From an archaeon (GTDB lineage Archaea > Hydrothermarchaeota > Hydrothermarchaeia > JALTZZ01): 58,644 bases of DNA. Of this stretch, positions 11,583-21,607 are shown piece after piece (positions within the stretch are counted from its first letter, which is position 1; every line of letters begins with the position of its first letter). The stretch spans positions 1 through 58,644 of the forward strand of contig JALTZZ010000059.1 in assembly GCA_027051165.1 (NCBI GenBank), read 5' to 3'. Both the position numbers and the translations under genes were made by a program. The notes under the pieces were generated by a model. The model made no database searches and had not been told where the DNA came from. It saw nothing but the letters and a program-made list of their open reading frames with translations.

Positions 11583-12725
11583 CTACTTGGTATATAAAAT
11601 TCCGGAGAGGACTATTCCAGCTAAAGACAATACTACGACTGCTATAAAGAAGTAGAGAGATTTTTCAAGCTTCTTCTCAGAAATGTATTTGGCAATATGG
11701 TGGGTTATGAATACAATGCTTATAGAGAGCATTCCCACAAGGAAAAGCTTTAGTATTGTTGGTATATAGACGAAGTTCTTTGAAACAGTCTTCCAAGCGG
11801 CTAAGGTGTAGTAGAATACAACCACGAATTCTATAAAGCTTGCAGCTACTCTAAATGTGTATCCCCTCTTCTGAAGCTTTAAAATCTCCTTATTAAGATC
11901 TAAATTTGTTTTAGTCTGAATAATGTCAATAAGCTTCTTTGCCCTGTCAAGATCAACCTCAATCCTCGTTAGCTCGTCTTTGAGAATATTTAAAAAGTTT
12001 CTGTAACCATCCATTTTCTTCAAAAAACTTTCACTTTCTAATTTATTTTTTAAGAAATTATCCAAATGCACAAGTTCTTCAGATAAAAAGCTTATATATT
12101 TTCTTAAAAGAGAATAGTTTAGAGAAAGGACTCTGTATACATGAAAAAGATTATTTATACTTTCTTCTTGCTCAAAATCTTTTATGCTGTCAATAATTTT
12201 TGCCGCATTCAGGTTTTCTTCTTTTACTGTATATATCATGCCTTCAATAAGCTTCTTTGTGCTCTCAACCCTTATCAGGTGAGAAATTAGGTATGGTATC
12301 TCATCCTTAAGACACTTCTCAAATCCATCCTTCTTTTTCTCAAATATAATAAAATCATCCCTAAAGCCCACTCTACCTTTCTCCAAGTCGAGATATGATT
12401 CCACATCACTCTCTTCAAGCTTTCCCAAAACCAGATACTTCGTGACGATAACGTCAATTATTTTCTCCACATCTTCCAAAAATTTTTTGATTTTATCCCC
12501 ATTTTCATAAAAAACGACTAAACACGCAATGTTTTCTAAGGAAAGGATGTATAAATCAACAGAATTGCATGATACGTGAAAGTGAACGTTCATGAAGCTT
12601 AGCTCTTCGCTTGGTCTTATCTGGACGTTTATCTTTTCACATTCAAAATTTTTTATAAGTTTTTTAAGATTTCTGCTCAAATTTTCAATACTTTCTTCTC
12701 TAAAAAATATATAAACACCGTTCAT
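11583..12725 (-). CDS. Hypothetical protein with two C-terminal TM helices
   Basis: Long ORF in gene context; hydrophobic C-terminus. Confidence 0.75.
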   Translation of the reverse strand: MNGVYIFFREESIENLSRNLKKLIKNFECEKINVQIRPSEELSFMNVHFHVSCNSVDLYILSLENIACLVVFYENGDKIKKFLEDVEKIIDVIVTKYLVLGKLEESDVESYLDLEKGRVGFRDDFIIFEKKKDGFEKCLKDEIPYLISHLIRVESTKKLIEGMIYTVKEENLNAAKIIDSIKDFEQEESINNLFHVYRVLSLNYSLLRKYISFLSEELVHLDNFLKNKLESESFLKKMDGYRNFLNILKDELTRIEVDLDRAKKLIDIIQTKTNLDLNKEILKLQKRGYTFRVAASFIEFVVVFYYTLAAWKTVSKNFVYIPTILKLFLVGMLSISIVFITHHIAKYISEKKLEKSLYFFIAVVVLSLAGIVLSGILYTK

Positions 12726-12746
12726 TCCGTCACCCGCATGACAATC

Positions 12747-13925
12747 TTAAACACCAAAAATATCGTCGCAAACTTTTCTTACTTTTTCAACATTCTCTCT
12801 TGGTGCATATACTTCAAAGCTCCATAAATCCTTTTGTGCGTTTTTTAATATCTTTGCAATTTGAGATTCCTTTTCTATGCTTATAATTTCTCCGTTTTTT
12901 ATTATTTTTACATCTATCTCCTCCTTTCTCGGTATAGGAGGGACATCTATAATTACGTATCCATATTCAAGGTTGCAACTCTCTGCAATTTCATTTTCCA
13001 ATTTTCTTACCAATTTCAAGTCTTTTAACAGTTTTTTTCTTCTTGCTGGATGAATCTCGTTCCATCTTTTTGAATATGCAAGCTTAAACAGATTCCTTGT
13101 ATCAAGCCTTCTTGCAATATCTCTCTGGTATTTGTTTTCGCAACTCCTCAAAAAGCAGATAACGCTGTAGTCATCCATTTTCCACAGGTCACTTGATTTT
13201 AAAAGCTTCTCCTCAATGGAAATTTCCATTGCCTTCAGAAACATTGCATCCGCAATTCTCGATGTGTGGTGAAGATAAACTGTGGGCATCATTAAAAATC
13301 TCGCTACAAGCAGAGCTTCAACAGCACGTAAGCCTCTGTGCTCAACAGCAAGCTCGTTCTCCTTAATCTCCACGGTCGTAATTATTCTGTCGAGGTCTAT
13401 TATTCCGTATGCAACACCCGTGTGGTGGGCATCTCTAACGAGGTAGTCCATTCTGTCCGCATCTAAGCTGCTCGATATAATCTTGCTCAAGTATCCCTTC
13501 TTCCTCTCCAATATCTTTATTACTTCTTCTTTGCTGTATCCATATTCTTCTATAATGTCCTTGATCTCAGAGCTCGTTATTATCTCCTTTGCAAGGGCTT
13601 CATGCGTTGTATTGAGATACATCAAAAGGAGCCTCTCGGAGCTGTGGCTCAACGGACAGTGCCCAATATCGTGCAGAAGTGCGGCAAGCCTAACGAGTCT
13701 GTATTCCTCTTCGCTGAGGCAGAGCTTTTTCGCTATCCTTCCAGCGATGTGCATTGCACCTAAGGAATGCTCAAATCTCGTATGGTTTGCACTTGGATAA
13801 ACGAGGTATGTCATTCCGAGCTGCTTTATTCTTCTAAGCCTCTGAAACTCTGGAGTATCTACTATCTTTATCTCATGTTCCTCCAACTGAATATCACCGT
13901 GTATGGAGTCCCTTATAACTTTCAA
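12747..13925 (-). CDS. HD-domain phosphohydrolase (dNTPase-like)
   Basis: IHGDIQLEEHEIKIVDTPEFQRLRRIKQLG, HTRFEHSLGAMHIA, ALLHDIGHCPLSHSSE. Confidence 0.92.
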   Translation of the reverse strand: MKVIRDSIHGDIQLEEHEIKIVDTPEFQRLRRIKQLGMTYLVYPSANHTRFEHSLGAMHIAGRIAKKLCLSEEEYRLVRLAALLHDIGHCPLSHSSERLLLMYLNTTHEALAKEIITSSEIKDIIEEYGYSKEEVIKILERKKGYLSKIISSSLDADRMDYLVRDAHHTGVAYGIIDLDRIITTVEIKENELAVEHRGLRAVEALLVARFLMMPTVYLHHTSRIADAMFLKAMEISIEEKLLKSSDLWKMDDYSVICFLRSCENKYQRDIARRLDTRNLFKLAYSKRWNEIHPARRKKLLKDLKLVRKLENEIAESCNLEYGYVIIDVPPIPRKEEIDVKIIKNGEIISIEKESQIAKILKNAQKDLWSFEVYAPRENVEKVRKVCDDIFGV

Positions 13926-14046
13926 TTCGAATTCCTCTTTTTTATTTTTTAAAAATTATAACTATAATGATTTATAATTATTTCTAAATGTCCTTTTACT
14001 AAAAAAGTTTATAATTCCTATATACGAGCTATTAAATATTTAAGCC

Positions 14047-14661
14047 TTACTTTTTCTTAATTTTTATTACTCTCGTTGGGGTTAAAATGTAGTCAGACCT
14101 AACATCGTGCTCTTCGCAGAGATGGGAGATGTCATCGAAGATTTGTAGGTCGTGGCATACTGCAACAACCGCACAGTCTTTTATCAAACCTCTTTCTCTC
14201 AGCAGAGCATATTCTTTATCTCCGTAGCCGCTTCCCTTCCCCACCCTATTACCTTTGACATCAACCGCTACGCAACCGGTTAAAAAGAGGTCTATCTCCC
14301 TATCAAACTCGAACCTCTTTCCATAGGTAAAAAATCCCCTTATTGTGCAAGCTTTTTTTATAGAATTCCTCGGGATGTTTTTGAGAATCCTAAATTCTTT
14401 CATGTGGGGTGTTGCAACCACGAGCTCCTTCTCGCTTTCCAATACAATTTCTCTTGCTCTTCTTAAAACGCCGTCTGGAGCAGAGAAAACTACGTCTGCA
14501 TCTTTAAACTCCTTTAAGAGCTTAAGCTTTTCACATGCCTTAAAAGAATTAAAAAAATTTGGAATTTTTCCATAGTTTCTTGATATTCCCTTTTCTTTAA
14601 GAATATTCCATACAAATTCTCTGACTTCTTGCTTGCTCTTGAAGTTTTTTCCTCTGTGCAA
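14047..14661 (-). CDS. 5-formyltetrahydrofolate cyclo-ligase family protein
   Basis: VGKGSGYGDKEYALL and TPTRVI motifs. Confidence 0.85.
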   Translation of the reverse strand: MHRGKNFKSKQEVREFVWNILKEKGISRNYGKIPNFFNSFKACEKLKLLKEFKDADVVFSAPDGVLRRAREIVLESEKELVVATPHMKEFRILKNIPRNSIKKACTIRGFFTYGKRFEFDREIDLFLTGCVAVDVKGNRVGKGSGYGDKEYALLRERGLIKDCAVVAVCHDLQIFDDISHLCEEHDVRSDYILTPTRVIKIKKK

Positions 14662-14663
14662 TT

Positions 14664-15068
14664 TTATACCTCGAACTCCCTTTTAACGAGAGCCTTTACT
14701 GGGCATGCAGTTACACATAGCTCGCAACCCGGTATGCACTTCTCTGGAAGATGAACCACTTCCCAATTGTCTTTTATTTCTATCGCATACCAAGGGCAGA
14801 GGCTTACACAGGCTCCGCAGTCAACACAGAGGTCTCTGTCTATTGTTACCCTTTCTATAAACTTCTTAACTTTAGCACCGCTCTTCTCAAGGTTTTCTAT
14901 GGCTTCGTCAACCTGCTCCTTATCACCTATAATCTCTACCGTAAGCTCTTTTTTGTCCTTTTCAACCTTAGCTTCTATTATGTAGAACTGTGCCCCAGTC
15001 TTGTATATTGTCTTAGAAATTATGGGCTCGCTAACCTTATCCTTTTCAACAAGTATCCTAACCTTCAT
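14664..15068 (-). CDS. NIL-domain 4Fe-4S ferredoxin, homocysteine synthesis partner
   Basis: N-terminal NIL domain, two CxxCxxC clusters; overlaps the upstream DUF39 gene. Confidence 0.88.
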   Translation of the reverse strand: MKVRILVEKDKVSEPIISKTIYKTGAQFYIIEAKVEKDKKELTVEIIGDKEQVDEAIENLEKSGAKVKKFIERVTIDRDLCVDCGACVSLCPWYAIEIKDNWEVVHLPEKCIPGCELCVTACPVKALVKREFEV

Positions 15069-16612
15069 TTCTTACTCCCCCACACCCTTGAGAGGTCGCT
15101 CGATGTTATAATTCCTATAACCTTCTTTTCCTTATCTACAACCGGCAAGCCTGAGATGTTGAACTTTGAGAGCTTCTTCGCAACCTCCTCGAGAGGCTCG
15201 TCTTCGGTAGCGGTTATAACCTCTCTCGTCATTATCTTGTCGAGGGTATCTAATCCCTGTGCAACCGCCTTGCTTATGTCCCAGGAGGTTACAATTCCAA
15301 CAAGCTTGTTGTTTTCATCAACAACTGGCAGATGATTTATCTCCTTCTCTATCATTATCTTCGCAACATTCTCAATACTATCGCTTTCCTTGGCTGTTAT
15401 CACATCTCTAACCATTACATCTTTAACCCTTAGAGTCTTCCTCAGAGGCATTGGTCTGAACTCTCTATCGAGAGGAACCCTCTCAACTGGCAGCGTTAGG
15501 AAGAATTCTCCCTGCTCAATCCACTTTTTAAGGGTTTCTGCAATTTCCTTAGCCATCTTAAAGCTTGAAACCGGAGATGTTCTAACGCTCATTCCGTTTA
15601 TCTCTACCTTGCCGCTCTTAAGCTCCGCATAGCTCACTTTTCTTACAACAGGTCTTAAATCCGCTCTTCTTGGGACACCGTAGTCTACTATGGGCACAAA
15701 GATTTCTTCATCGCTTATTCCCGTTTTTTCAGCCAAACCAACGTTCAGTATTGGTATTGGAATTCCCACACCTATAAACAGCGAGGAGCCATATCTGTAT
15801 ACTGTAGCCCCTCTAACATATCTTGGGTCCATTTCCTTCAGATTCCCCTTAACCATTAGCGTTCCAAACTGGGTTTTTGGATTGTGCTGCGTTCCCTCTC
15901 CTATAACATAGCCCTGAGCACCTCCAAGGAATATCCTTGTTCCCAAGCCTATTGTTTCGTAATCTGGATCGTTCATTAGAGGCGATAGCTCACCAGCTCC
16001 GCTGAACGTTACGTTCCCGTAGTTCGGCAAAAGCGTTCCCATGTATGTGTATATTGTTCTGTCGCTTGAGTTCGTTGCTGCAGCATACTTCTGATATGCA
16101 TTCCTCGGATTTACCATTATAGCTTGGTTGAGGTCGTGAATCGTTATTATCGTTTCGAGCTTTTTAACAGGGTAGCAATCGGTTCCGTATCCTTCTATCT
16201 CAACCTCGATCTCTTTGCCCTTTACGAGGTCTTCTATGACATGACCACCTCCATACTCTATTCCAAGCGTTCTGCTCGGTCTCGTAGCCCCTATATAAGC
16301 ATCAACCGCAGCCAAACCAGCGGTAGCTTCTACATCGTTCAGCCAAACCCTCTTTATCTTAACTGGCGGATCGCTGTGTCCGAAGTTGAGAAATGCACCG
16401 CTTGAGCACATCATCCCAAAAGTTCCGGTTGTTACAACATCTATCTCCTTTGCAGCCTTCTCAGCACCCTCTTCCTTTACAATTTTCGTCATTTCATCTG
16501 CAGTAACTACTACTACATCTCCTTTTTTTATTTTTTCATTAATTTCTTCTATCGTTCTTATAGGCTTTTTCTTATCGTTGCTCAACACACCACCTCCATC
16601 GCTACTTCTCAA
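15065..16612 (-). CDS. DUF39/HcyBio protein with C-terminal CBS pair (aspartate-semialdehyde sulfurtransferase-like)
   Basis: HcyBio-type N-domain plus two CBS motifs ([12 protein letters not shown]..., [12 protein letters not shown]...). Confidence 0.9.
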   Translation of the reverse strand: MRSSDGGGVLSNDKKKPIRTIEEINEKIKKGDVVVVTADEMTKIVKEEGAEKAAKEIDVVTTGTFGMMCSSGAFLNFGHSDPPVKIKRVWLNDVEATAGLAAVDAYIGATRPSRTLGIEYGGGHVIEDLVKGKEIEVEIEGYGTDCYPVKKLETIITIHDLNQAIMVNPRNAYQKYAAATNSSDRTIYTYMGTLLPNYGNVTFSGAGELSPLMNDPDYETIGLGTRIFLGGAQGYVIGEGTQHNPKTQFGTLMVKGNLKEMDPRYVRGATVYRYGSSLFIGVGIPIPILNVGLAEKTGISDEEIFVPIVDYGVPRRADLRPVVRKVSYAELKSGKVEINGMSVRTSPVSSFKMAKEIAETLKKWIEQGEFFLTLPVERVPLDREFRPMPLRKTLRVKDVMVRDVITAKESDSIENVAKIMIEKEINHLPVVDENNKLVGIVTSWDISKAVAQGLDTLDKIMTREVITATEDEPLEEVAKKLSKFNISGLPVVDKEKKVIGIITSSDLSRVWGSKK

Positions 16613-16792
16613 AGCACTACTTTATTTAATAGTATATATATTTTTCGGTCATTAATATTACCAATAATAATAGAGTATTAAGATTCATACAATCGCAAAA
16701 ACTTATTAATTAAATGAAGAATTCGCAATTCTAAAAATAAAGTATAGATTAATAGAAATGCTTACAAATAAACTATAATGGTAAACATTTTC

Positions 16793-17428
16793 TTAGGGCA
16801 TGTTCCTCCCGCTATTTGTCTTCTTTTTTCTTAATCTTCTCTTAAACCCCTTGCAAACAATATAGACTTCCTTGCTGTATTTCTTTGAAGCTTTAGGCTT
16901 TGTTACTTTAACATACTTAAACCTTTTTCTTGCTTTTCTCAAAATCTCCCCCATCTCTCCACTCTGAAATACCTTTAAAACAAGGTTTCCGCCTTTTCTC
17001 AGCACCTCGTCAGCTATCTTTAGCACGCTCATCGCTATCTCGTATGATCTGTAACTGTCCAAATCATCTATACCCGTTGTCTTTGGGCTTGCATCTGAAA
17101 GAATGACGTCAAATTTCTTACATACTTCTCTTATTTTTTTTAAAGTTTCTTCATCGGTTATATCACCTTTTATCGTATACACACCGCTAATGGGTTTTAT
17201 TTCCTTTAAATCAACCCCAACAACTTTTCCAGAGGTAAGAAATCTGCTAACCTGAAGCCAGCTTCCGGGAAATGAGCCCAAATCGAGAACATCATCATTC
17301 TGTCCAATAATATTGAACTTCTCTTGAATTTCGATAAGTTTATATGCAGCTCTCGATCTGTAGCCCTCTCTTTTAGCAAGTCTGTAGTAGTAGTCTTTCT
17401 TATGTTCTTTTATCCATCTTTTGCTCAT
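16793..17428 (-). CDS. rlmE: RrmJ/FtsJ-family 2'-O-ribose rRNA methyltransferase
   Basis: KDYYYRLAKREGYRSRAAYKL, DLGSFPGSWLQVS, DVILSDASPKTTG. Confidence 0.93.
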   Translation of the reverse strand: MSKRWIKEHKKDYYYRLAKREGYRSRAAYKLIEIQEKFNIIGQNDDVLDLGSFPGSWLQVSRFLTSGKVVGVDLKEIKPISGVYTIKGDITDEETLKKIREVCKKFDVILSDASPKTTGIDDLDSYRSYEIAMSVLKIADEVLRKGGNLVLKVFQSGEMGEILRKARKRFKYVKVTKPKASKKYSKEVYIVCKGFKRRLRKKKTNSGRNMP

Positions 17429-17611
17429 TGTTAGTTTTTTCAGAGTTAACTATTGTAAAATTTCCAAATTAGATTATTAGCAGCAGCATAACCCAATTAC
17501 AGAAGGAGACCTTGTAGGCGGATGATATTGTCTTCTTTTTTGATGATACAAAACAAAAAAGAAAAATTTATTTGTTTTTCCGCTTTAAAATAAAGAACAA
17601 AAAATTATACA

Positions 17612-18280
17612 CTAAATCTTATCCTTAAGGAATTCATTAAGGAATTCGATGCATTCTTTTGTGTTTGAGGCATTTACATGAACGGAAAGCCTAAAAATGT
17701 CTCCGGATATAATATAATCGAATTCCGCCTTCTTTTTTAAAAAGATGTTTGTCTTATACCAGCAGTATTCATGATCCCAAGACTTTATCGTATAGTTTCC
17801 ATATATTATTTTATCTTCAAGAAAAACGGCATCAAAATTCTCCTTGACAACTTCTAAAGCCTCTTCTGAAATTTCCCATCTGGGAGGAAGAAAAATTCTT
17901 GAATTTATGTTGTATTTAGAGAGTTCCTTTTTTATTAAACTAACAAGTTTCTCGGCTTCCTCTCTTCCGACGTTAAATTCATTTTTTACATGGGTATAGC
18001 CGTGAACCCCTATCTCGCACTTAGGTTTTCTGCACATTTTTTTGAGCTCTTCAACGAACTCCTTGTTTAAGCTCATATTTCCATGCTTCGGTATTAAAAA
18101 TACGTAGATTCTGCTCACATTATATTTTTCAGCAGTTTTTATTAGCTCATAGACTTTATCTATGCCATATATTGGTGATACATCATGAATCTCGAGCCAT
18201 ATCTCCTTTTTCTTATTTTTTTCGTGCACAAAAAGAACCGAGGAAAAGAATATAAATATTAATATTATTACTATCCTCAT
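17612..18280 (-). CDS. DUF2334 polysaccharide deacetylase-like protein
   Basis: LEIHDVSP..., EIGVHGYTH, IFLPPRWEIS. Confidence 0.8.
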   Translation of the reverse strand: MRIVIILIFIFFSSVLFVHEKNKKKEIWLEIHDVSPIYGIDKVYELIKTAEKYNVSRIYVFLIPKHGNMSLNKEFVEELKKMCRKPKCEIGVHGYTHVKNEFNVGREEAEKLVSLIKKELSKYNINSRIFLPPRWEISEEALEVVKENFDAVFLEDKIIYGNYTIKSWDHEYCWYKTNIFLKKKAEFDYIISGDIFRLSVHVNASNTKECIEFLNEFLKDKI

Positions 18281-19179
18281 TTTCCCGTTATCACTTCAGC
18301 CCCCTTTTCGGTAACAATAACCGTATGCTCCGCTTGGGACACCATTCCTCTGTTCTTCTCCCTCAGTATAAAGTATGCATGGAAGACTTGGTTGTAGACG
18401 AGGTGCCTTAGGGCGTTGTAGAGCTTGAGCTTGGGCATTAAATCGGCAAGCCACCTCTCCGCAAAGGGTAGCGTTTTATATTCTTTTTTCACGTGCTGAA
18501 GAACTATCCTTGCATCCCTAAGTCTTAGAGGCTTATCCCTTATATATCTAAAAATAACAGCCTCGCTTTCATCAACAACCTTTCCAAAGCCGTTTGTTGC
18601 AAAGGGTTCTATTGCATAGACGTCTCCAGCTTTTATTACCTCTCCAGATGCTGTTTTTACGTTTGGAATAACGCTTCCTGTATGAAGCCTGTATCTTTCA
18701 AGCTTGTGCCCAGTTAAGTTTATAATTGGCTTGTATCCGTAGCTCTTTATCGTCTCCTCTATAATTCCACCAACATAGCTTGTGCTAACCCCCGGCTCTA
18801 TTGCCTTTATTGCCTCCTTTAGTGCATCCTCGCTTGCCCTAATTAAATCGTCTCTGCCAGAGCCCACGATAACAGTTTTTGCGACATCCGCTATATATCC
18901 ATCTACGTGCACGCCGATATCGAGTTTCACATAATCTCCCTCTTTGAAAACGCTTTCGTCACCTATCTTTGGCGTATAGTGGGCGGCTCTTTCATTTATC
19001 GAGATGTTGCACGGAAATGCTGGCTTGCCTCCGAGTTCAACTATTTTCCTCTCTACGAAATCTGCTATCTCAACAAGCTTTACCTCAGGCTTTATGAGCT
19101 TTATTGCTTCATCTAAAACTTTTGCAGCTATTTTTCCTGCTTTTTTATAACTCTCATAGGGCGATGAACTCTGCTCCAT
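18277..19179 (-). CDS. map: Methionine aminopeptidase type II
   Basis: INERAAHYTPKIGDESVFKEGDYVKLDIGVHVDGYIADVAKTV, VYAIEPFAT; start placed at MEQSSSP because the longer ORF overlaps divergent cobQ. Confidence 0.93.
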   Translation of the reverse strand: MEQSSSPYESYKKAGKIAAKVLDEAIKLIKPEVKLVEIADFVERKIVELGGKPAFPCNISINERAAHYTPKIGDESVFKEGDYVKLDIGVHVDGYIADVAKTVIVGSGRDDLIRASEDALKEAIKAIEPGVSTSYVGGIIEETIKSYGYKPIINLTGHKLERYRLHTGSVIPNVKTASGEVIKAGDVYAIEPFATNGFGKVVDESEAVIFRYIRDKPLRLRDARIVLQHVKKEYKTLPFAERWLADLMPKLKLYNALRHLVYNQVFHAYFILREKNRGMVSQAEHTVIVTEKGAEVITGK

Positions 19180-19230
19180 GCATATAGATTTACAGCAAAA
19201 TTTAAAACTTTTCCGAGCATAGCATATAGC

Positions 19231-20676
19231 ATGGGTAAAGCCAAAGCGATAATGGTTCAAGGAACAGCGAGCAACGTTGGCAAGAGTCTAATAACGCTTG
19301 CTCTCTGCAGAATTTTATCTAAAAGAGGGTATAGAGTAGCTCCATTTAAAGCCCAAAACATGAGCTTAAACTCCATAGGTGTAAAAGGTAAGGAGATGAG
19401 CGTTGCTCAGTATCTGCAATGCTTAGCCTGCGGAATCGAGCCTAAGCCAGAGGTAAACCCGATACTGCTTAAGCCATGCGGAAGTGGAAAAAGCGACGTT
19501 ATTCTTCTTGGAGAACCTTTTAAGAAGATGAGCATAAGGGAATATTATAGAAACAAAGAATATTTATTCAAAATCGTCAAAGAAAGCTTAAAAAAGCTTA
19601 TGAAGGAAAGCGATATAGTCGTTATAGAGGGGGCTGGATCGCCGGCTGAAATAAACCTCAAAAAATACGACATCGTTAACATGAAGGTGGCAAAGCTCGC
19701 TAAAGCGAGTGTTTTTCTCGTTGCAGATATTGACAGGGGAGGGGCTTTTGCAAGTATCGTTGGGACAATGGAGCTCTTAGAAAATGATGAGAGAAACCTA
19801 ATAAAAGGCTTTATATTAAACAAGTTCAGAGGTGATCCCTCGCTACTAAAGAGCGGAATTGAATACTTGGAAGAAAAATACGGTAAGAGGGTTGTGGGTA
19901 TAGTTCCATACGTAGAGAACAGAATATACGATGAAGATTCGCTGTCGCTTATAAACAGAAGAATAATTAACAAAAAGATAAAGATTAGGGTTGTAAAGCT
20001 TAGATATATATCCAATTTCACGGACTTTAAAGTTTTTGAGGGTCTCGATTTTAAATACGTAAGCAAGCCCGAGGAGCTGGAAAATGCAGACTTAATAATA
20101 ATACCGGGAACGAAGAACGCAATAAGAGATTTGGAATTTATGAAAAGAAAAGGATTTTTTGATAAAATTAAAGAATTAGATACAAATATAGTTGGAATAT
20201 GTGGCGGATATCAGATTCTCGGAAAGAAGCTTATAGATAGGGGTGTAGAGGACGGATACAAAACTCTTGAAGGACTTTCTCTTTTAGATGCAAAAACTGT
20301 TTATTTAAGAGAAAAAAGAAAAAATTTCATCCAAGGTAGGGTTGTGGGCATTGATAAGCTTAGAGGTATAAGAATAACTGGATATGAGATCAGACACGGA
20401 TATACATTGGCTAAAAATCCATTTTCAATCGTAGAAAGGGTAAACGATATGAGGACATTTGAGTATGACGGAAGTGTAGGAGGAAACGTTTTTGGCACGT
20501 ATTTCCATGGAATTTTTAACAACATAGAGTTTACAAAGAAATACCTTGAGCTAATCACTGAAGATGAAGTAGAAATTGAGGGTATTGATATAATGGAGGA
20601 GATAGAAAGATTTTCGAGAATTGTTGAGAAACATCTCGATGTTGACTATATTCTTTCCACCGTTAAACTTTCATAA
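19231..20676 (+). CDS. cobQ: Cobyric acid synthase
   Basis: IMVQGTASNVGKSLITLALCRIL, FKAQNMSLNS, GICGGYQILGK. Confidence 0.95.
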   Translation: MGKAKAIMVQGTASNVGKSLITLALCRILSKRGYRVAPFKAQNMSLNSIGVKGKEMSVAQYLQCLACGIEPKPEVNPILLKPCGSGKSDVILLGEPFKKMSIREYYRNKEYLFKIVKESLKKLMKESDIVVIEGAGSPAEINLKKYDIVNMKVAKLAKASVFLVADIDRGGAFASIVGTMELLENDERNLIKGFILNKFRGDPSLLKSGIEYLEEKYGKRVVGIVPYVENRIYDEDSLSLINRRIINKKIKIRVVKLRYISNFTDFKVFEGLDFKYVSKPEELENADLIIIPGTKNAIRDLEFMKRKGFFDKIKELDTNIVGICGGYQILGKKLIDRGVEDGYKTLEGLSLLDAKTVYLREKRKNFIQGRVVGIDKLRGIRITGYEIRHGYTLAKNPFSIVERVNDMRTFEYDGSVGGNVFGTYFHGIFNNIEFTKKYLELITEDEVEIEGIDIMEEIERFSRIVEKHLDVDYILSTVKLS

Positions 20677-20682
20677 TAGTAT

Positions 20683-20996
20683 GCGGGCTAGGCTGGGGGG
20701 TTCGGCGTCCCCTGTAACCCGAAACCGCCGATATGCGGGGGCCGAAGCATAGGAGGCGGCGATAGCCGAGCAGAGTCCGACCCGAAGCCTGACGATGATG
20801 CCTCGTCCCATAGGGTCGGCGGTGCTCCGATCTCAGCCGTAGGGCTGGGATCAAGGAGCTTTACCCGCTGAACCCCGTCAGGCCCGGAAGGGAGCAGCGG
20901 TAGGCGGGACGACCGATGCTTATGGGGTAGCGGGGCAGAGAAGGGCTTTGGACAATCGGGCTCTGCAAGGCTCGCCCACTCCTATGCGTGCCCGCA
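20683..20996 (+). ncRNA. SRP (7S) RNA
   Basis: GC-rich; complementary termini tgcgggc/gcccgca; S-domain gtcaggcccggaagggagcagc. Confidence 0.95.
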
Positions 20997-21036
20997 CCAT
21001 TATTATTTAAGATGATAGGCATGCTTGCCTTTATAT

Positions 21037-21119
21037 GCCGGGGTAGCCTAGTGGTAGGGCGCTGGCCTGCTAAGCCAGTGGCGCGTTGCGCCGCGCGGGT
21101 TCGAATCCCGCCCCCGGCG
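21037..21119 (+). tRNA. tRNA-Ser(GCT)
   Basis: Class II tRNA with extra arm; anticodon loop CTGCTAA; acceptor GCCGGGG/CCCCGGC. Confidence 0.96.
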
Positions 21120-21140
21120 TAAACAAAAAGGAGTGTTTAT

Positions 21141-21581
21141 ATGAAGTTTTTAATCTTCAGCTTAATATCTGCTGTAAATTTATTGTTGTGGATTGTTCTT
21201 GGAGTTAAAGCTTATTTTTCTATGGATCATAAATATAGAGGATTTTCTATTTTTGTAATGATTTTAAGCTTTATTTTAAACAGCATTATAAAGTATAAAA
21301 CAAAAAAGAAAAGACCAATAGATTTTCCGAAAATATTCGGTGTTCAGAGGTATTCATTTCCAAGTGCACATACTCAGCTAAGTTTTACTGCTTTAGCACT
21401 TATACAGCTTTTTTCTCCGAGTTTATTTGTTTATGCACTTATATTATCGCTGGCTACAGCGGCTGTTAGGATACTGTTCCAAAGGCACTGGATAAGGGAT
21501 GTTTTCTTCGGTGCATTGATAGGATATGCCTTTGGAATATCTCTTGGCTTCCTATGTATTGCCTCTTCAGTTGAGCGATAA
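21141..21581 (+). CDS. PAP2-family phosphatase
   Basis: KKKRPIDFP, SFPSAHTQ, RHWIRDVFFGALIG. Confidence 0.85.
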   Translation: MKFLIFSLISAVNLLLWIVLGVKAYFSMDHKYRGFSIFVMILSFILNSIIKYKTKKKRPIDFPKIFGVQRYSFPSAHTQLSFTALALIQLFSPSLFVYALILSLATAAVRILFQRHWIRDVFFGALIGYAFGISLGFLCIASSVER

Positions 21582-21607
21582 TTTTACAGTTACGTATTTT
21601 AACCTCC

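Noticed and set aside
17430-17611. Possible C/D box sRNA (ggatgatattg...tgatgat) in intergenic region
   Set aside because: No convincing paired C/D' and D (CUGA) boxes or terminal stem.
18277-19260. Long N-terminal extension of methionine aminopeptidase
   Set aside because: Extension overlaps the start of divergent cobQ; an internal Met at 19179 gives the usual N-terminus.
20663-20854. ORF on minus strand over GC-rich DNA
   Set aside because: Lies antisense to the SRP RNA gene; low-complexity, Arg-rich spurious ORF.
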